Origin: Neocallimastix lanati (nom. inval.)
Taxonomy: Eukaryota > Neocallimastigomycota > Neocallimastigomycetes > Neocallimastigales > Neocallimastigaceae
Direction: 5' to 3'
Length of the DNA: 64,000 bases
NCBI GenBank assembly: GCA_016946835.1
Contig: JACVTC010000062.1
Location: 107,501-171,500, forward strand
In this document: positions 37,910 to 50,843 of the stretch, piece after piece
How the letters are laid out: each line of letters starts with the position of its first letter
Position numbering within the stretch: the first letter of the stretch is position 1
Program-made: the position numbers and the translations under genes
Notes under the pieces: generated by a model
What the model was told of the DNA's origin: nothing
The model's input: the letters and a program-made list of their open reading frames with translations, nothing else
Database searches by the model: none

Positions 37910-37950
37910 TAAAAATTTTTAATTTTATTTAATTTAATAATTTTTTGATT

Positions 37951-37994
<44 letters not shown>

Positions 37995-37999
37995 GAGGA

Positions 38000-39090
38000 A
38001 AAAAGGTCACTTGGGGTGTTTTAATTTTTTGAATGGAAACCCTTTAAGTGACCATTTCAGAATCATTAACAGAATTATGATGAAATGCAAATTCTGCAAG
38101 GTAAAATCCAATCAGCCCAGTCATCATGATAATAAGCTCTTTGAATAAGCCCTAAGATATTGTTTGTTTAAATAAAAGAGTTGCACCTTTCAACTTGTTC
38201 GAATGTTTCATGATGATCTGAAGTAGCTATATTATGTTTATTTTTATTTTTATTTTTATTTTTATTTTTATTTTTATTTTTATTTTTATTTTTATTTTTA
38301 TTTTTATTTTTATTTTTATTTTTATTTTTATTTTTATTTTTATTTTTATTTTTATTTTTTTTTTCTAATAAATACATAAATACATAAATTCATTCCATAG
38401 AGCATTTTTTCAAATTGTGATCCTCTGTCTGTATAAATATCTTGAGGTAAAACCATGTAGTTTGAAAAATATTATTCATAAAAGCTTTAACAGTTTTTTT
38501 TTTTTTTTTTTTTTTTTTTTTGCAAAACATTGACAAGAATTTACATATTTTTTTTTTAATATCTTCCTAAAATCTTTTTTGGCCACCAAAAGTTTCTTGA
38601 AATTTAATTCTAGAGTTCTTCTTATTCCAAGATGACCAGCAACAGACTTTTCGTGGTATCTTCTTAAAGATTTCCAATATAACTTAACCAGGGAATATCA
38701 ATTAAAAATTATTATATCATATTAAATTATTCTTTTATCTTAAACCTTTCCATTTTCTTAAAAGGATTTATAAACAGAGTCACTTTTTTTATATTGTTGT
38801 TCATGAAATATAATTTAATATCATCAGCGATGGTATCATACTCTTGGAAGAATAAATGCCATCTATTTTATCTGGGATTCCCTACTTTTCCACCTAATGT
38901 ATATATATTAAATTTCTGTTATTGGTATAGGCTGTAACTTTGTGTCTTGCACCTAGTATGAGATGACACCAATTTAAGAAAGTATTCTCTAATAGCAAAC
39001 AGTTCTTTTTCAGGGGAGTTATATATATATTTTATTTCAGAACCTTGTAAACTTCTTGAAAAATAGGCAATTGGATGAAGATTATTACTT

Positions 39091-39121
<31 letters not shown>

Positions 39122-39560
39122 GAGATAAAATTGTACCAATAGCATAATTACTAGCATCGCCATTCTACAATAATTGGTCTTGTTATGTCTGGGTGATGAA
39201 GTACTGGTGAAAGTGGCTAATCCTTTCTTTAATTTTTGGAAGAATTTTTCACATCAATCCGACCAAATGAATTTTTATATTGCTTCTAGTTAAATTATGG
39301 AGAGAGGTTTAGCTATTTTTTGCAAAGTTTTTTTTTTTTTTTTAACAAATCTTTTATAATAACTATAAAGGCCTAGAAATCTTTGAACTTCCTTAATACT
39401 TATAAAGACCCAGAAATTTTTGAACTTCCTTTATATTGTATGGAGTTAGCCATTGCTCATTCTTTTTTTTTTTTTTTATTGGATTTAATCTTCATTGGGT
39501 CGGTAGAGAAACATCATTATGAGATTTAAAAAAAAATATATCCTAAAATATCCTAAAATA
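38000..39560 (-). mobile_element. Decayed Ty3/gypsy pol (RT, RNase H, integrase)
   Basis: On the minus strand, in several frames, these blocks appear in order: RT end (KEVQRFLGLYSYYKRFVKK, near 39400), RNase H (AIGTILSQ near 39140, LHPIAYFSRSLQGSEIKYI near 39050, SPEKELFAIR near 39000), integrase zinc-binding part (LRRYHEKSVAGHLGIRRTL, then NFKKLLVAKK, 38680-38570), integrase core (QTEDHNL near 38415), and a late segment (DDWADWILP near 38120). Frames are broken repeatedly. T runs of 15-29 nt on the plus strand (38493, 39092, 39329) now interrupt what was coding sequence. LTRs were not identified. Confidence 0.75.
38236..38358. repeat. (TTTTTA)n hexanucleotide array, about 20 units
   Basis: Regular TTTTTA units lie inside the decayed integrase. 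They give an artefactual Lys-Asn repeat frame on the minus strand. Confidence 0.95.
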
Positions 39561-40254
39561 TCATAAATATTCTACTTTTTTTTTTTTACTTGTTCATGAT
39601 GTTCGTTTTAAATCTTTCAAATATATTAAAATATTATTAAATATTATTTATTGATTATCAATTATTTATTTATTATTTATTATTTATTATATATTATTTA
39701 TTATATATTATTTATTATTTATTATTAAATATTATTAAATATTATTATCATTTATCTACTATTAATTATTCATTTAGCTATTATTAAATATTATTTATTT
39801 GTATTTACTGTTAATCTTTTTTTAAAAGTCAATGGATTAACTATAACAGTTCTAGTGCGTTTCTTAAACTAAATAGCATGACTAAATGACCATATTTGGT
39901 TCAAAAAGCAATTTTTATATTCATTCCCTTTTCATTTATTCTTAATTAAAGATATTAATAATACTAAAATTATTTATTATTAATCCTATTGTTATGACTC
40001 ATAATTTAATATTCATTATAAAATTGAAAAAAGATAATTATAAAATTTTCTCAAAAATGAATTAATTAAAATATTTTATATAATATTTAAAACTTTCAAG
40101 GTATAAAAAAAAAAAAATAATATAATATTCTTATATATTATAAAACTAATAATTATTATTAAAATTTTATTATTAAATCCTTCAATAAAAATTAGTATAA
40201 AAATTTATTATTATCATATTCAAATTAATAGCAACTAAACTAAAACATTAAAAT
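39561..40254. other. Intergenic, no gene seen
   Basis: ATT-rich repeats and A/T words lie between the gypsy and LINE remnants. A plus-strand word CTAGTGCGTTTC at about 39851 recalls the TIR of the MITE at 37436. Confidence 0.45.
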
Positions 40255-41060
40255 CAAAAATCAATACAAGAATTCTTTTCACCATTAGATCAAGTAAACT
40301 GGTAACCAACCCTAAACATAACAAATTCTCATAAAGAAGAAATTCTAAAAAATAAAGATCTTTAAGCTTCTGTTTTAGTCATGTTGAAATCACCAACAAA
40401 AACAGAAAGGTTATTCTGATGATTCTTGAGTCAATTAGCAAAATCAATTTTCACTTTATCTTAGAATCTTCTTTATTTATGTTTTTTTATTATTATTATT
40501 ATTATTATTGTTGTTGTTGGGGATATAAATGTTTTCTAATGAACATAGAACACACCACCCTCCTCAAAAAAGGAAACCATATTTACTGAAAGTACATATC
40601 TCTATATATTCTAAGTTATCCTTAGTGAATTGACAGGAATTTTAGATACCAGTATGCTGATAAAGGCCACGTATACACATACCAAAGATTTTCATATCTA
40701 CATGTCCTCAATACCATTCTATAATGATTGAGAAATGGATAGGAGTTTAAAGAAAGAAATTCAGGAATAAACTATATTAATCGATTTCTTGAAGACCAAT
40801 ACAAATTACAAATAGAATTATAAAAAATGAATTAAAAAAAAAATTGTAAAGTTTGTCACGTTTTTCAGACTTTCAACCATTACTATTCTAACTAATACTG
40901 AGGGTTAAAATATTGAGTATTCGAAAAAAGGGATTAGTATAGAGAAGACTATCAGGGATAGGAATAATGGATTCAGAATAATACCTGGACCATTTATAAT
41001 CTATACTGCTAAATGTAGGAATTCTTGAAGGAATCCTCCAATTATATTCTTTTAATAGGT
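40255..41060 (-). mobile_element. Decayed LINE APE endonuclease fragment
   Basis: Reading on the minus strand, an open linker (RIPSRIPTFSSIDY, 41055-40900) leads into SISxNSNG...KRDKLYNFF (start of the APE fold, near 40890). ICIGLQE (near 40800), VFVGDFNM (near 40390) and SNGEKNSCIDF (near 40270) follow. These are the standard endonuclease blocks in order. Several stops and frameshifts occur, including one at a TTG repeat (40503-40520). It represents the same or a related LINE family as 10443-11977. Confidence 0.7.
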
Positions 41061-41158
41061 TAAGTGTTTTGTAATTATTATCATAATTTCAAATAATCCA
41101 TTTTATTATTACAGTTAACTCTCTTAGGATTAAATAATTTTCCATTTTAATATAATGC

Positions 41159-41189
<31 letters not shown>

Positions 41190-41191
<2 letters not shown>

Positions 41192-41229
41192 GGTTGGTTT
41201 GCAGGTTTGATTGATTTTTATCATTAAGC
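41190..41229. repeat. 40-bp direct repeat, copy 1 (copy 2 at 42788-42827)
   Basis: The last 25 bp (41205-41229, GTTTGATTGATTTTTATCAT...) are identical to 42803-42827. The preceding 15 bp match with a few differences (AGGTTGGTTTGCAG versus AGTTTGGTTTTCAT). Both copies sit between T runs. Confidence 0.85.
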
Positions 41230-41650
41230 TTTTTTTTTTTACTTTTTATTTTTTTATTTTAATAATTCCATGAATAATTTTTTTTTGTTATAATTTGATA
41301 TTTTTTTTATCTTTATTTTTATTTTTTTTAATAATTTCATGAATAATTTTTTGTTATAATTTGATAATTTTTTTTTTTGTTATAATTTGATAATTTTTTT
41401 TTTTAGTATTACTTAAGAACACCTCATAATCTATTTTTCAGTCCAACTTTTTTCAAGATCATGAATGAAAATTAAAATAAAAATATTTTTTATTTTTTAT
41501 TTTTTTTATTTTTTTTTTTTCATGATCAGGCCAAAATTGTCCCAGATCTCTAGATATCGTTGACCTTTCAAAATAAAATCTAAAAACCAAAAACTAAATA
41601 TATTAATAAAAAAAAAATTATTATAAAAAAATAAAATAAAATAAAATAAA

Positions 41651-41900
41651 ATAGTAGAATATGAATACAATTAAAGTACAGATTGAATAAAATAAAATAA
41701 ATAGTACAATATGAATACAATTAAAGTACGGATTGAGTAAAATAAAATAAATAGTAGAATATGAATACAATTAAAGTACAGATTGAATAAAATAAAATAA
41801 ATAGTACAATATGAATACAATTAAAGTACAGATTGAATAAAATAAAATAAATAGTAGAATATGAATACAATTAAAGTATAGATTGAATATAATAAAATAA
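41651..41900. repeat. 50-bp minisatellite, five copies with alternating variants
   Basis: ATGAATACAATTAAAGTA recurs at exactly 50-bp spacing from 41661 to 41861. Copies 1, 3 and 5 begin ATAGTAGAAT; copies 2 and 4 begin ATAGTACAAT. This implies duplication of a 100-bp dimer. Confidence 0.93.
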
Positions 41901-42012
41901 AATAAAATAAAATAGAATAGAATAAATAAAAAAAAAATTGCTTATGAATAGTTTTAATTTATAGAATTTTGAATAAAATTGAGTATCAATTTTAAATGGT
42001 TCTCTATTCATA

Positions 42013-42060
<48 letters not shown>

Positions 42061-42103
42061 CAACATAAATGAAAAATGTTAACTACTTTCTTTTTTTTTT
42101 TTT

Positions 42104-42205
42104 AACCATCATCCTAGGTACCATAAAAATTTAAGATGGTTCTTCCCTCAGTGAACCCCTCCCCCATGATTCTACGTCCCGGTGTGGGTTGACCATTTTA
42201 ATTAA

Positions 42206-42257
<52 letters not shown>
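42104..42257. other. G+C-richer islet with hairpin and poly(A) tail; possible small RNA gene or SINE
   Basis: AACCATC (42104-42110) pairs with GATGGTT (42135-42141). The following 50 bp (CTCAGTGAACCCCTCCCCC... to GTGGGTTGACC) are far richer in G+C than anything within 1 kb. They are followed by A/T and 45 A at 42213-42257. No RNA family was recognised. Confidence 0.3.
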
Positions 42258-42259
<2 letters not shown>

Positions 42260-42336
42260 AAATTATTAGTCACCTTTAATTGTATAATCTATAGAATTTT
42301 TTTTTTTTTTTTTATAATATAAAATTTTTATTTACT

Positions 42337-42386
<50 letters not shown>

Positions 42387-42787
42387 TTTTTTTTTTTTTT
42401 AATTTTTAGTTTTTTTTTATTATTATTTTTCGATATATATATATATGTAAAAATATATATATATAAATATATTAAATATTACATTAAAATAATATAATTA
42501 AAGATGTTCACTTAAAATTATAATTTTATAAAAAAAAATTATTATTAAAGATAAAAATAAAAAAAAATAAATAATTAATTAAAACAAATAAAAATTGATA
42601 TATTGTGAAACAGAATTTTTTTTTTTATATATAATTTTGTTTATATATTACATAATACTTATTAAATTTTTATTAATTATATATATATGAAAAGATAATA
42701 GATTAAAATTATATGATTAATAATTATTTAATATTTTGAATTTTACTGATATGAATATTAATGATTACTTTTTTTTTTTTTTTTTTT

Positions 42788-42827
42788 TAGTTTGGTTTTC
42801 ATGTTTGATTGATTTTTATCATTAAGC
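42788..42827. repeat. 40-bp direct repeat, copy 2
   Basis: Partner of 41190-41229; see that entry. Confidence 0.85.
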
Positions 42828-43066
42828 CTTTTTTTTTTTTTTTTTTTATTATTATAATTTTTTTTTTTTTTTATTTTTTCTTTTCAGTTAATTGAATCGA
42901 TCAACGTTCATATTAAAATATATATATATAAAAAAAAAAAAAATAGATTTAAAACGTATATAGTTATACTATTTAATTACATTTTTCTTCATTTATTTTT
43001 ATTTTTATTTTTTTTTTTTTTTTTTTTCCTTAAAAAAAAAAATCTTTTAACTTTGTTTTATTTCCT

Positions 43067-46000
43067 CTATATATTACCATAATAAGATAATGTCTTTTTA
43101 TAAGCATCTTGACGTCTCTTTCTTCTTCTTTCATAAATTTCATCCACTGATTTAGCCTTTACTAATGGATTCTTTCTTCTTCTACCAATAATTTCATCTT
43201 CATCATTATAAGAAAAGGCAAATCCAGTATTAACATATTCTTCATTATTATCCATGAAAATAACAGACATGGCTTGTCCATCTGCAGAAGTTCCTTGTCT
43301 GAAATGATTATAACGACGTGAACGTGAAGAACGAATAGACATTGCTTTACGTCTTCTTTCAGAGGATAATCCATTATACATAGAATATTCACTTTGATAA
43401 AACGATTGACGTTTATTATCTGTTCCTTCCGCTCCATCAACGATAAATGAACCTTCTTCTAATGGGGTTGTTGGTGGTAATTGTTGATCCAAGCTTGTCA
43501 TACTAATAGAATTATTATTTAAGACGGAATAAGGATTAAATTTATTGGCATTTTCACTGACTTCTAAGCTTATTCTTGATGGTTTATGAATACTATACTT
43601 ATTACTAAGAATGGAAGATTTTTTCTGAAGGGTTCCTGAAGGTTCAAACATACTGGTACTTTCATATGGAGATACAGGTGAAATAGGTGATTGATAATCC
43701 TTCTCTGGGAAGGCCGCACCATTAACCGAAGAAACCACAGAAAAGTGGGATGATTTATGTTTTAAATCACTATCACCAACACCACCACCGATTTCAACCA
43801 TTTCTTCTTCCATACCAGGATTACAGATCATCATTTCTTCTCCTGGATTAACCATATGATACTTTTCAATTTCACGATAGATATCCGAATCCGTAGGAGT
43901 ATAGTTAAACTTTATATATTTAATGATAATTCTGGGAAGGAGTGACATAACAATAACTAATACCAAAAGACCCCAAAATTTAACATCACAAAACATAAGG
44001 AGAATATAACTTCTATACATCTTACGGATAGTGGTATAAATAATGAAGTAAAGATTAAAACTAAGTATTTCCAAAATTAATACCAAACCAGATATCCAAT
44101 TAATACTAGTCATATTCACTCCAACACAAAGGTTGACCAACACAATAACAATATTAGTGATAACAACACCAAAGTAATACATATCAATTGTTAAACCATT
44201 ATGGAAATTAGTAAATCTCATGGATAAATAAGGTATGAAGAAACAAACACTGGATTGGTAGAGTGCATCGATGACATAAGAGAAGAAACGTTTCCAAGTA
44301 AATTTCTCTTGAGCAATACCCATACTCTTATAGAGAGGTGGATTGGTCAAAAGAGTATTTTGTTTCAAATCCTTATCAAAGACACCCATAACCATAACTG
44401 GCATAGATGAAAAAATAAAGTTGAAGAACATCAGGCAAGAGTAATCAAACAAAATTTGAGCAGAAAATCCACAAATAAATTGATACCAAAATAAGACAAA
44501 GACCCAAACAATATTCTTATAGAAGAAGTTCAATACCATATTGGCGATACGATAATAAGACCAACGACCATGAACAATTAATAACTTGGAGAGATAACGG
44601 AATTGACAAACTGCATAATCACTAGACATAGCGGCTTGCATACCTTCTTCACCAGCAATACCAACACCAATATTAGCTTCCTGAATCATACTGATATCAT
44701 TAGCACCATCTCCAATACTAAGACAAAGTACCTTAAGACCATTTTTCACTAAACTAACAACTTGAGATTTCTGTTTAGGGGAAACACGACAACAAATGAC
44801 AGCACGGCATCTTGTGGCAGCATCTAAGAAACGACGACGAAGTTGAGGTTTATCCATAATTAAATGTAAGGATTGGCCATCAACAATTAAAGCAAAGTCA
44901 ATACCCTTCTTTGGTGCCTGTTCACCCATAAGAACATTTTCCACATTCATTGAATGAGTACTATTGAATGATAATGAAGATAAATTGGATAAATGCTTAT
45001 TTCTATTCAAGGAACGATGAATATTTTTTGAAATTTTAAGATCTTCAAATCTTTCATCCTCTTCATATTCATCACCTCTACCGTAGGTTTTACGTCCTTT
45101 AATCGAATCAATTAAATTTCTTACTATATTATGAACACACCAAATACTATTATTGCCGACCCTAGTACGCTTTTTCATACTACCGTATTTATTTATGATG
45201 GAATTGGCATTTCTTAATTGAGTTTCTACATCATTCTTATTACCCTCCAAATCTATATTACTTCTTTCACGAATAGCCAAAAGACACATAGAACGATTCA
45301 AAAGATTACTAGCAAATCCAATATTAATAGCAGTTTCTAACTTATCACCGGTTAAAACCCAAATCTTTATACCAGCTTCTTGAAGGGTACCAATACAATC
45401 TGGCACACCTTCTTGTAATTTATCTTCAATAGCTGTAGCACCTAATAAAACGAGGTTGCTTTCAATCGCGGAAGCTAATTCATCCTTTAAACGATCACGA
45501 TCATTCAATGAAACTTCAGCCCTATGATAATCCTCACTCCATTTTTTATATTCCTTTTCATTAATATAACGATAGGCAATACATAGGGTACGTAAACCTT
45601 CACTACCGAATTTTTCTAAATGTGAAAAAGTAACATTACGAAGATTATCCTGATTCTTTTGAAGACGTTCATAAATAACGGTATCGGCACCCTTACAAAG
45701 TAAAAGAACTTCTTGATTTGGGGTACGAAGAATAACGGACATTCTCTTACGAACACTGTTAAATTCTAAAATATGAAGCACTTGATAGGTTTCCTCCTTA
45801 CCAAAGCAATTGATTGTAATAGTTTCTTCGGTTCTTCTCAAGAACGAAAATCCAAGATTTTTAGCAGTGGTGACTAAAGCTTGTTCATCAGGCGATTCAG
45901 CACAATAGGTTAAATAAGTGGTTTCAGTACCATCTTCAAGAACGACATTCTTAGGCGTTAAAACCGAATGACAAAGGGCTAAATGCTTAAAGAAAAACAT

Positions 46001-48174
46001 GATTGCTTTACTTTGAAGACTATTTTCATTACGAAGATCATTTAAAAGTTGTTCATCCAAAAATGAAAATTTGGTATTACGATCAACAAATGGATTATTA
46101 TAATAATTAAAGAATAATTCCTTCATTCTTTTTTCCATTTCTTCTTCAATTTTACGAGCCTCTTCAAGTGTTAAACCTTCAATATCTCTAGTGACATCGG
46201 TATAACCTTTACCATAAACTTTTCCAATAATAGAACAACGCATAAAGTCCATCTTATTTTGGGTGAGGGTACCTGTTTTATCAGAAAAAATATATTCAAT
46301 TTGACCTAAATCATCTGAAATATTCCATGTTTTTGTATTACATGGACTATCTCTTTCTTCGTAGTAGAGATCAATATCTTCATGAATGAACCAAGACTGA
46401 ATGGTCTTTGCAATTTCAACAGAAATATATAAAGAAATGGGAACAACATTTTGCATCATAATCATGGTAGAACCAAATGTTTCTAAAAATAATCTATAAC
46501 GATGTTTTTTATTACTACTGTAGTAAGGTGTTCTATTACTTTCCCATCTTTCTATAAGTCTAAGATTTACTAGTGAAACGACAAAAGAAACAATGAAGAG
46601 TATAAGGAAATTGAAAACTACCTGAGGATTCATTAATCTTTCAATTCTAGAACGTTTGGTTGGCGTATTACCAGAATTCAATTCAACCTTTGTATCTGTA
46701 CCAGTATAGACAACAGCACCAATAACCCACTCTGTATTTCTAATAACAGATCCACGTAATAATAAATTAGTAATTTCTAATGGAATTGAAATTTTACCAT
46801 TGGGGAATATTTCATTTTCTTCTCGTATACTATTACTGTCATTTGGATAATCATTATCGTTATCATTATCATCATCACTACTGTTATGATATTCTTCTTG
46901 ATCTGGAAGTTCTATTCTACTTTTGAATTCATAAAGATTTGGAATTGGATTTTCAGCTTTAATTACAAATCGGGCATTTTTTGCAGATTTCTCATCTCTT
47001 ATTCCCTGAGTTTCCTTTCTTCCACATCTTCTCTTTAATGTAGTTTCACCATCCAAATTTTTCGTTTCAATATAACACTCATTTTCTTCTTCACTGGTAG
47101 CAAGAATAACAATATCTGCTGGAACATTTTCATTGGTAGATAAAAGAATAATATCTCCTACACGAATATCTTTCCATGGCACAGTTTTCCAACCCCTATT
47201 TTTGTCAGGACTAATTAATAAATCTACTTTAGACTTTTCTCTTTTTGTTTTATTATTGTTTGAATCTTCCTTTAATTCCAAAGGTTCATGTTCAATAATA
47301 GGATCTAAATTTGATTTACTTAACTTATTACTAAACTTTGATTTATTATCACTACTTTTAGTTTTTATTTCTTCTTGTTCCATATTAATATAATTATCTT
47401 GATTTGGAAAAGAAACCATAAGTTCTTTAGGTACTCTTTGAGTCATTCTATTAAAAATATTTAATATAAATGATTTTATTCTATCAAATAATGAAATTTT
47501 ATATTTTGGAAAATTGGTATTTGTCCAATTATCCAAAACATAAGCTGGAGTATTATTTACTACATTATCTTCATTATGACGTTTTAAATCTTCATAACCA
47601 TCTTTAACAGCTGTAACAAAAACAATTGTACAAAGTGGGAAAGATGAAAATACTGGATTAACAACGCCAAATACTGGAAAAGCTTGCATAGTTACCATAA
47701 ATAAAAAGAATACTAATTATATTATTATTTTTATGTGTTTTGTTTTATAATTTATTTTTTTTTTTTAATTTATTATTCATATTTTATTATATTTATATAA
47801 AAATTATAAATTATAAAAAATATAAATAGCAATTAAGGAATAGTAAACAAAAAAATAAAAAAAAAAAATAAAAATTAATATTTTAAATTATTTATTTATT
47901 TTAATTGTTATAATTTTCATTTATAAATATATATATTCTTATTACAATTGGCTACACGATGAAATTGTTCATAAAGATTTGTTGGTATAAAACTTAATAA
48001 AGTATATTTTGAGGTACGAATTTTATTATTGACATATTTATGTATTGGAACACCATATTTATCTAAAGCTATAGATGGTAAAGCTATATTAAAATATATA
48101 CGTCTTGAAACAACTTTTCCTTCATTGATTATTTCATTTATATAAGAAGATCTTGAATTCTTTGATACACCCAT
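43067..48174 (-). CDS. P4-type ATPase, phospholipid flippase (Dnf-like), two exons
   Basis: Exon 1 48174-47946 and exon 2 47712-43067 join in phase to 1624 residues. The intron (233 nt, GTAATA...TTAG) falls at the start of transmembrane segment 1, so RVAN in exon 1 continues as LFFLFMV in exon 2. Diagnostic motifs are [13 protein letters not shown], the actuator loop [21 protein letters not shown] (the P4 proline-isoleucine-serine-leucine motif), [10 protein letters not shown] with the phosphorylated Asp at about 557, the nucleotide-binding SPDEQAL and [11 protein letters not shown], and [11 protein letters not shown] at about 1079. Paired membrane helices follow. The cytosolic C-tail is long, Ser-rich and basic. 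Such pumps move aminophospholipids to the cytosolic leaflet of plasma or Golgi membranes, usually with a Cdc50-type subunit not present here. Size resembles yeast Dnf1/Dnf2 rather than Neo1. Confidence 0.95.
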
Positions 48175-49144
48175 TTTGAATATTTTATTAAATTTTTTTT
48201 TAACAAAAAAAAAAATTTAAAATATAACTGCGAGATATAACTTTTATATTATTATATTAATTATTTATTTATACTTTTCTTGATAAAAATATATTTTGTT
48301 TATATATATTTTTGATTTATTACTTATTTACTGTTAAAATTTTATAATATTTTTTTTTTATTTTTATAAAGTTTTCGTTTATTTTCTTTGTAGTTTTTTG
48401 CTATTTTTTTTTTTTAACAAAATATTATTAAGATCCAATAATTCAATTTTTTTTTTGAAAAGGTGTTAGTAATTTTATTTCTCTTCTTCTTGAAAAAAGC
48501 TTATTGTAAAATAAAAATCAATATTCAAAAAACCTAAACATTGATAGTAAAATTTGTATTATTACTTTTGGTAATTATGAATTTGAATATATCTTATTTT
48601 TATAATAATAAAAAAAAAGTCACATAAATATATATTTATCTATATATGATAATTTTAGTTTATTATTATTTTATATTTATTATTAATTTCAATCTAAAAT
48701 AAAAAAATTTATGAAATAGAAATTAATATTAAAAATAATATAAATTGGTATAATTAGATAAGATAATATATTTATGCCTATACTGAAGTAATCTTTAAAT
48801 TCAAAATTGATTTATTATTTAAATTATTTATATTGAATAGATATTTATATCGATAATAAATAAAAATATTTAAATATATTATTAGTTTTATTATATTATT
48901 ATATTATTATATTATTATATTATTATATTTTTTGGTATTTATATTTATTTAAATATTGTGGAGTTATTAATTTACCTCAATTAATAATTTAAAAAGGTTT
49001 ATTTATTAATTGAAATTACTTTCTATATATTCTATTTTAGTACTACTATTTTATAATATTTTATAATATTTATACATATAGATATTATTATAAAATTTAT
49101 TTTAATATATATTTAACAAATTTTTTCTTTTCTTTTCTTTTGTC

Positions 49145-49177
<33 letters not shown>

Positions 49178-49429
49178 TTTTCTCTTGTAAATTATTAATG
49201 CTTTTTTTTATTTTATGAAAAGAAATAAAAAAAAGTAAAAATTATAAAATTTAGTTCATATTAGTAATATTTATATAAAATTAATTTTAATAATATTAGG
49301 ATTTTAGTATTATTAATTATTCTTTTCCTAAATATTATTTATTTATTTATTTATTATTATTATTATCTATTTATTTATTTATTTATTATTTATTTATTTA
49401 TTTATTTATTTATTATTTATTTATTATTT

Positions 49430-49477
<48 letters not shown>

Positions 49478-50690
49478 GTTATTTAGTTATTTAGTTATTA
49501 TACTAATTTTAATTAATTATTCTATACTATTTACGGTAATTTTCAAATAAATTGATTTAAGCAATACTAAATATTATATTATTTAATCCATCTTATATAT
49601 TGAATTAATATATTATCAATTGAATGGCTAGGTTATATTATTTTTAAAACTAAATTAATTAATATTAATTCCTTATTTTAAATTACTTTTATTATTAATA
49701 GTTACATTGTAAATTATTAAACACTAATTATAATTATAAATATATTATTTATTTACTCTTTTTAATTAATAGTATATATTCAATATTATATATTATATTG
49801 ATTGACATATACTAATTTGTATTACAGATTATATTTATTAGATAATGATTGAATTAAACAAATAGAAATGATTTACTGTACAATGATCTCTTCGTTGTGG
49901 ACTGATTTTTCTAACGAGTCAGCCTGTTCTATTTTCCTATTCTTTTTATTCTTTTTTTTTTTTATTTTTTATCTATTTTATATTTTTTTTAAACCCTATT
50001 TTATATCTAATTCTCTATTTAATCTATATTTAATCTATATTTAATTTATGTTTAATTATAAGCTATTTTATAGGATAATTAATTTAAATAAATATATAAC
50101 AACTGATATTTATTTTAGATTAATTATTGTGAAAATATTAATAAATAAAATTTGTATACAATAGCTTTTTATTATAAAATTTTAATTAATATAATTAAAG
50201 TAGGTTCTAAATACTATATAAAGAAACTTAATTTAATTGAATTAATTAAAGAAAAGGTAGAACCTTCATATTCATGATTTTGTATTACATTAAATCCATT
50301 ATCCAATAGGATGGATGCATTGAACAATCATTCATTTTTAATTTTCATTTTGAAAAAAGAATCCTCTTTATTTATATAAAGCTCTTCTTCTTAACTTTGG
50401 TAGAATATAGAACAACTTTTACCTTGTTTTTTTTTTATTGTTATTTCTAAATTATTATTATTTCTAAATTATTTTATTATCTATATATATATATATAAAT
50501 ACATAAATGAAAATAAGAATTAAAAAATAATTAAGAAGGTTAAACTTATTAAAGTATTTGCAACATAAAGAAAAATTATATATACTTATATTTATATAAA
50601 AAATAAAATGAATAAAGAGAAATTAAAAGTGAATTAGGTAAAAGTAGTCATAATTATAATAACTTCAAATTTAAATATGAAGTTTATATT

Positions 50691-50768
50691 TTAAAAATAA
50701 AAAAATAAAAATATTAAACAAAAGATCAATTAAAAATAAAAAAATAAAAATATTAAACAAAAGATCAA
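50691..50768. repeat. 39-bp exact tandem duplication
   Basis: The unit containing ATTAAACAAAAGATCAA occurs at 50691-50729 and 50730-50768 with no visible difference. Confidence 0.9.
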
Positions 50769-50807
50769 AACTAAAATTAAAAGAAATGTTTATTTATTAT
50801 TTTATTT

Positions 50808-50843
<36 letters not shown>

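Larger units (their letters stand above)
41061..43066. other. Repeat-rich intergenic DNA
   Basis: No gene was seen. The stretch holds a dispersed 40-bp repeat pair, a 50-bp minisatellite, two poly(A) runs of more than 40 nt (42011-42058, 42213-42257) and a G+C-richer islet at 42104-42197, each listed separately. Confidence 0.6.

Noticed and set aside
38168-38377. Lys-Asn repeat ORF on the minus strand
   Set aside because: It is a product of the TTTTTA array inside a dead integrase.
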